Shown in pieces: positions 62,301-64,000 of a DNA stretch of 64,000 bases. How positions within the stretch are numbered: the first letter of the stretch is position 1; each line of letters starts with the position of its first letter. Source of the DNA: Macrococcoides bohemicum (GTDB lineage: Bacteria > Bacillota > Bacilli > Staphylococcales > Staphylococcaceae); assembly GCF_042658685.1 (NCBI RefSeq), contig NZ_JBHSQY010000006.1, one strand, 5' to 3'. The notes beneath the pieces are model-generated. The model was not told the origin of the DNA. It worked only from the letters and a program-made list of their open reading frames with translations, and did not search any database. The position numbers and the translations under genes are program-made.

Positions 62301-63377
62301 GAAAAGATTACTTATGATGCTGATGGTAACCGTACAAGTGATGGTAAGTTCGATTATAACTGGAATTCACTTGGTCAGTTAATCAAACTAACAAATAAAT
62401 CTAACAATGATACATGGTATTACCAATACGATGAACAAGGACGCAGAATAACTAAGACGCATAATGATACGACTGTCCATTATCATTATGATAACGATAC
62501 AAATCATTTAATTGCGGAAAGTAAAGATAGTAAGGTTATCAGAGAATATGTTCGTGACCAAGATGGTAACTTATTAGGATTAAAAATAGGAGATCAATTC
62601 TATAACTATCATAAGAACTACCGTGGAGATATCATTGGTATCACAGACATGTCAGGAACTCAACTTGCATCATACACATATGATAGTTGGGGTAACATCG
62701 TTAAAGAAGAGGTGAAAGATGATAAACTAAAAGAACAACCATTCAGATATGCATCTTACTTCTTTGATAAAGAATCTGACCAATACTACCTTATGGCAAG
62801 ATACTATAATCCCAAGCATAGTGTGTTTTTATCAGTAGATCCCTTATTAAGTGAAGATGAAACTGTCGGAATGCATAATGGATATTCATATGGTTTGAAT
62901 TCCCCAATTCTACTCATAGATCCTGATGGAAAAGCATGGCAAAGTGCAGATACTACAGGATCTGGTGGATATGGAAGCAATAATGCTGGTGGGGGAGCTG
63001 TTGTTTTTGTAGTAAAAAATAAAATTAAAACATTTAAAGTAAGAGGGTATAAAAGTACCTTTTTAAAAATCATATTTAAAAATTCACGTTTTAAAAATAA
63101 GACATTATTGAATGAACATTTTGATAAACATGGTAAAGAGTTTAAAAATTATACTATACAAAAATATAATAAAAAAGCTAAGGAAATGGCAAGTTCAAAA
63201 AGTGAAAGAATATTAACTAAAGAAAGAAAAAAAGATGGTGCAATTGTAAAATTTAACAGGAAAACTGGAGAATTTATGGTATTAACTAAAAAGGGTATTA
63301 TAAAAACATATTTCAAACCTAGGTATGGCCAAAAAAATAGAATTAAAAAAGCTAAAAAATATTTTGATGATCAATGA
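56325..63377 (+). CDS. Secreted RHS/YD-repeat polymorphic toxin (WapA-like)
   Basis: 2350 aa. Signal peptide residues 1-32 (ending FIAHAETDE). A DNRLRE-type cell-wall domain lies about 295-470 (TFVSSAQPTTNLNKYWNSTLGLYTLRVG...). Three fibronectin/Ig-like modules of about 130 residues follow to 890. An RHS/YD-repeat shell begins near 930 (GIFGLGWQSGFE) and runs to the RHS core end YYNPKHSVFLSVDPLL...IDPDGKAW near 2200. The last about 145 residues are a variable toxin tip (LLNEHFDKHGKEF...GEFMVLTKKGIIKTYFKP) resembling BECR-fold RNase toxins. The shell should encapsulate and release the tip. Ribosome binding site taggagg. The immunity candidate follows. Confidence 0.9.
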   Translation: MEKQSWFKSLIWAIVFSLVISLLPVDLFIAHAETDEDVPVDINEKKDNKKQKDKEELLKAPKDVDENDLKSIDDLNNETTIVESKDENKYQATFYDDEVRMETDKGFEDIDANIKLNDGVFETENTELDLNFAPTIETNEPFINVIDDKDDTLVTLKGIEYKNKLRNPKSRRAEVKDNVIWHRGVFPNIDIRHVTLNKEVKEDVVINNKQNNIEAIVYEIDTDKEVVLTDNDEIEFRDKDGKVAFKMPKPEMSDSNIDEQSGFAEKSYDIEYKLFKSNGKYILKVIPSLKWLNSKDRVYPVYIDPTFSKDVTLDTFVSSAQPTTNLNKYWNSTLGLYTLRVGKYDTSTGTNYTFLKFPSMSHLKGATISSAKLQSFSRWNYYGTTKTAVWADKVNASWSETGVTWNTKPTSTNITNATAATNEWLNFNVLSYAKGIAEGKADYGLKLHTNGNGQTYWKQLSASENATNKSKISVVYSYPKMDSIQTTPYIITGTKNGYINVTWPNMLGAKAYKLQLFDGKGWQTVYTGTSTSYNTKDKKIWPTTAQYTSKDSTTGGINFRNGDGTDLPINPSSFYTASRGTTSTDKTFQFRVIADYALGSGLPSDADRQSIMELIPDAPELPTLKNAVADTNDKATIDISWPGVAGASSYNIFIYNGTEYEKIDNVTGTSWSSKGKNIFPNETQLKALTMGEKGSLRENKDGVQLPGDPSTLYKLVNTKYANSKRYYIKVTASSGKGESAGSPILNVYVPTNNVSATVNGYSDNRKEDSGFLFASWNKVIGAEGYGVYLFNGKDYELVDILDKDTTTWHSRDKKLWPTDSSKYQLNIDGVVGGGRELPLDPSATYVSAGGDADNKYRVKITSFRYKGTSTGKIEPYYKGESNFDKAEEKEVEIQKEVSPDYGDEAFYPTIDTDLGTFNTFNRNQVLSESDASLPGRGPEIDATRTFNSKVNKTGIFGLGWQSGFERKLNIEDTSITPKVVQYTEEDGTNHLFVNQSGKLLAPTGVDYEFNIENDEYVIQDESGQREIYGKDGLLNRIEYDAKQADKKNTVKFNYSEIEGIRRLDSITSASDTTESKNRISFDYNEQNLVSKMTVSASSDDKQAERVYTYQYDKFKRLTSVTGPEGDYTYSYREKYAVNEDGEEVTPEEVKYAGEIDLYGMPGNVDGSNQITATYDEDLLTSTKDESGIVTNYNISEEENGAIAEVTGEERAKEKYTFDKYGHLTESLIYGETDKLTKTEWLDHRITKTTYPDGEVEVSEYGKRESASKSDQELDGQVLKEKDATSQTTYEYADNKDDVIATTDEHNVKEEVALNSDREAVTDYSVQDGIVGFTEYNQFGNETRTGISLGAGSNLLMGGAFESTNQFSAGKLVDGGVHGKALQLTGETAKQEVTLKAGQPINISGSFKDDKSAKGSINVKFMDSTSRVLSTVTIESPKADGKWVRKLEEDVAPTGTTKASVELTSTTGTINFDEVQLEKAQAGHSTSVTPFNFAEQGGFNKSDKWTLTSGSSNNNGFENSEALLLSAGGTASQKVSVIQDTAKPIYVTALSKNANAEDKIKAVVTFNDGTTTTEEKAFQTLDQNNDLWQRQTLQFNADNKLPIKTVDITISNKDGDTLFDGVRVTEGRAVEETTYDKQNNFVTKESGLSKVPVVYENDAFGNILSTTQGTKKRTNEYDNKDNLVRTTAENGAVISYDFNKKNEVIAKHFEGQDTEYTYSKNRINSVKTADGQITKYSYNEKTGDVSRIDLPSGKSIVTKYDSEGNEKAVNNGTNELFTYDYDKAGNLSNVKDVEKKQSKVYTYEINTSGTAGNGAGRLLSITDYFGLVQSYEYVTGVDGINTESPSSMVFNGTKTSYGYDKATRLDKVEVGTNKWLFRHDDLGQVNQVKLPNDSGTVNYKFGENGVIESITSDSKTENVVADQYIYDQYGNMTKKVSNDGTSTYQYDAMDQLTEEKIGDKTNTYTYDKRGNRKSVNGTTATFNTMNQLTSFGDEKITYDADGNRTSDGKFDYNWNSLGQLIKLTNKSNNDTWYYQYDEQGRRITKTHNDTTVHYHYDNDTNHLIAESKDSKVIREYVRDQDGNLLGLKIGDQFYNYHKNYRGDIIGITDMSGTQLASYTYDSWGNIVKEEVKDDKLKEQPFRYASYFFDKESDQYYLMARYYNPKHSVFLSVDPLLSEDETVGMHNGYSYGLNSPILLIDPDGKAWQSADTTGSGGYGSNNAGGGAVVFVVKNKIKTFKVRGYKSTFLKIIFKNSRFKNKTLLNEHFDKHGKEFKNYTIQKYNKKAKEMASSKSERILTKERKKDGAIVKFNRKTGEFMVLTKKGIIKTYFKPRYGQKNRIKKAKKYFDDQ

Positions 63378-63386
63378 GGTGATAAA

Positions 63387-63725
63387 ATGTATATTTGTCC
63401 TGTATGTGGATATAATAAATTAGAAGAAGAGCCATACAAATTTTTTGACGATGGTATCTTTAATGCTTCTTTTGAAATCTGCTCTTGTTGTGGATTTCAG
63501 TTTGGCTTCGATGATGATAATATAGCATCTCAACATAAAAAAAAAATAACTTTAAAAGAAGCACATAGAATATATTTCGATAATTGGGAGAAAAAAGGTC
63601 ACAAAATTTTTTCAAAAATTAAATTTGGAGATAGAATAATAACTGATTATTTACCAGGTAAACTTGTAGAAATACAAAAAGAAAACATTATTTTAAATAA
63701 TGATGATTACAATCAAATCATATAG
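63387..63725 (+). CDS. Candidate immunity protein, CPCC/zinc-finger type
   Basis: 112 aa. Opens CPVCGYNKLEEEPYKF and continues FEICSCCGFQFGFDDD: two CxxC pairs that could bind zinc, as in cysteine-rich CPCC proteins that often follow polymorphic toxins. It starts nine bases after the RHS stop with a gaggtga site, the expected position of the cognate immunity gene. Direct neutralisation of the tip is inferred from position and family habit. Confidence 0.75.
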   Translation: MYICPVCGYNKLEEEPYKFFDDGIFNASFEICSCCGFQFGFDDDNIASQHKKKITLKEAHRIYFDNWEKKGHKIFSKIKFGDRIITDYLPGKLVEIQKENIILNNDDYNQII

Positions 63726-63808
63726 TGATGTAGTATTATAAGGAATGAGGAAAGAAATAATATTATTATATAATTTTATAAGAATTAAAAATGCATTTTG
63801 AAAAATAA

Positions 63809-63875
63809 GAGAGTATACAAATTGTATACTCTCAGACTGTAGACAAAGTCTCCTTCGGAGATGAAGTTTACAGTC
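63809..63875. terminator. Paired hairpins before the IS element
   Basis: A perfect GAGAGTATAC/GTATACTCTC stem (63809-63833) and, two bases later, a longer hairpin GACTGTA...TCTCC-ttcg-GGAGA...TACAGTC (63835-63875) with seven T. The first may be the immunity-gene terminator and the second the left end region of the IS. Confidence 0.65.
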
Positions 63876-63921
63876 TTTTTTTGATAAAATATAGGTATAT
63901 CATTGAACGGTGGTGTTTTAC

Positions 63922-64000
63922 TTGATTAAGAGAAGTAAGTCTGAAGATATTAATATCATTCGCAGTCAATTTGAAATGTATTCATTAGAAGACCTTGTAC
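63922..64000 (+). mobile_element. IS1182-type transposase, N-terminal part (cut by window end)
   Basis: TTG start behind ggtggtg; reads MIKRSKSEDINIIRSQFEMYSLEDLV and runs off the window. The QFEMYSLEDLV segment is typical of the start of IS1182-family DDE transposases of staphylococci. Members of this family often lie next to stem-loops, as here. Only 26 residues are visible, so the family is provisional. Confidence 0.6.

Noticed and set aside
1..64000. tRNA, rRNA or known riboswitches
   Set aside because: No cloverleaf, rRNA segment or recognisable riboswitch core was noticed; covariance-model searches could not be run.

Overview
The window is AT-rich, low-GC Firmicute DNA. Its gene content points to a large conjugative plasmid, or an integrated relative, of the Staphylococcaceae. 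The evidence is a MobP2-type relaxase beside a candidate oriT, a Gram-positive type IV secretion (T4SS) gene set resembling the tra/trs systems of pSK41/pGO1 and pWBG749, a primase-type Rep protein, ParA with a small ribbon-helix-helix partner, sortase with an LPDTG surface protein, and the start of an IS1182-type transposase at the right end. Nearly every gene from 2.9 to 54.7 kb lies on the minus strand. Family assignments are from motif recognition only, because no search could be run.

Layout. 0-4.7 kb: an OmpR-type response regulator and histidine kinase, the C-terminal part of a LanC-like cyclase, and a LanF/LanE-type ABC transporter; this looks like the remains of a lantibiotic sensing and immunity locus. 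5.0-6.9 kb: a truncated PlcR/Rgg-like regulator, a serine-recombinase homologue without catalytic residues, and a membrane-anchored Mrr-like nuclease. 6.8-16.4 kb: mobilisation and DNA-processing genes (Toprim protein, sortase, CPBP protease, topoisomerase III, ArdC-type metallopeptidase, relaxase, two small RHH-type proteins). 16.5-16.76 kb: palindrome-rich candidate oriT. 16.8-35.0 kb: T4SS genes (lytic transglycosylase/CHAP, VirB4, PrgI-like, VirB6 with a repeat tail, VirD4, SSB-like, pilin-like). 35.0-39.7 kb: LPDTG adhesin and a stand-alone SGNH hydrolase. 40-44 kb: unknown genes and two non-coding elements bounded by inverted repeats. 44.4-47.7 kb: replication and partition.

47.7-55.3 kb holds the most unusual structure. 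Four minus-strand operons of small, mostly acidic, unrecognised proteins are each preceded by a copy of a repeat of about 510-570 bp (R1-R4). The repeat is a chain of hairpins. R1 differs in sequence from R2-R4 at several stems but keeps the pairing, and one hairpin loop is identical in all four. The repeat edge supplies or adjoins the ribosome binding site of each operon. 55.3-56.1 kb is an apparently LexA-controlled operon with a YolD-like gene. 56.3-63.7 kb is a 2350-residue secreted RHS/YD-repeat polymorphic toxin with a candidate immunity gene.

Working model: the relaxase, RHH proteins and oriT start transfer; VirD4, VirB4, VirB6, the pilin-like protein and the lytic enzyme build the channel; sortase anchors the LPDTG adhesin for mating contact; ArdC, SSB, YolD and possibly the R-repeat cassettes help establishment in the recipient; the RHS toxin gives competitive advantage or maintenance. 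The roles of the R-repeats and their cassettes are inference.
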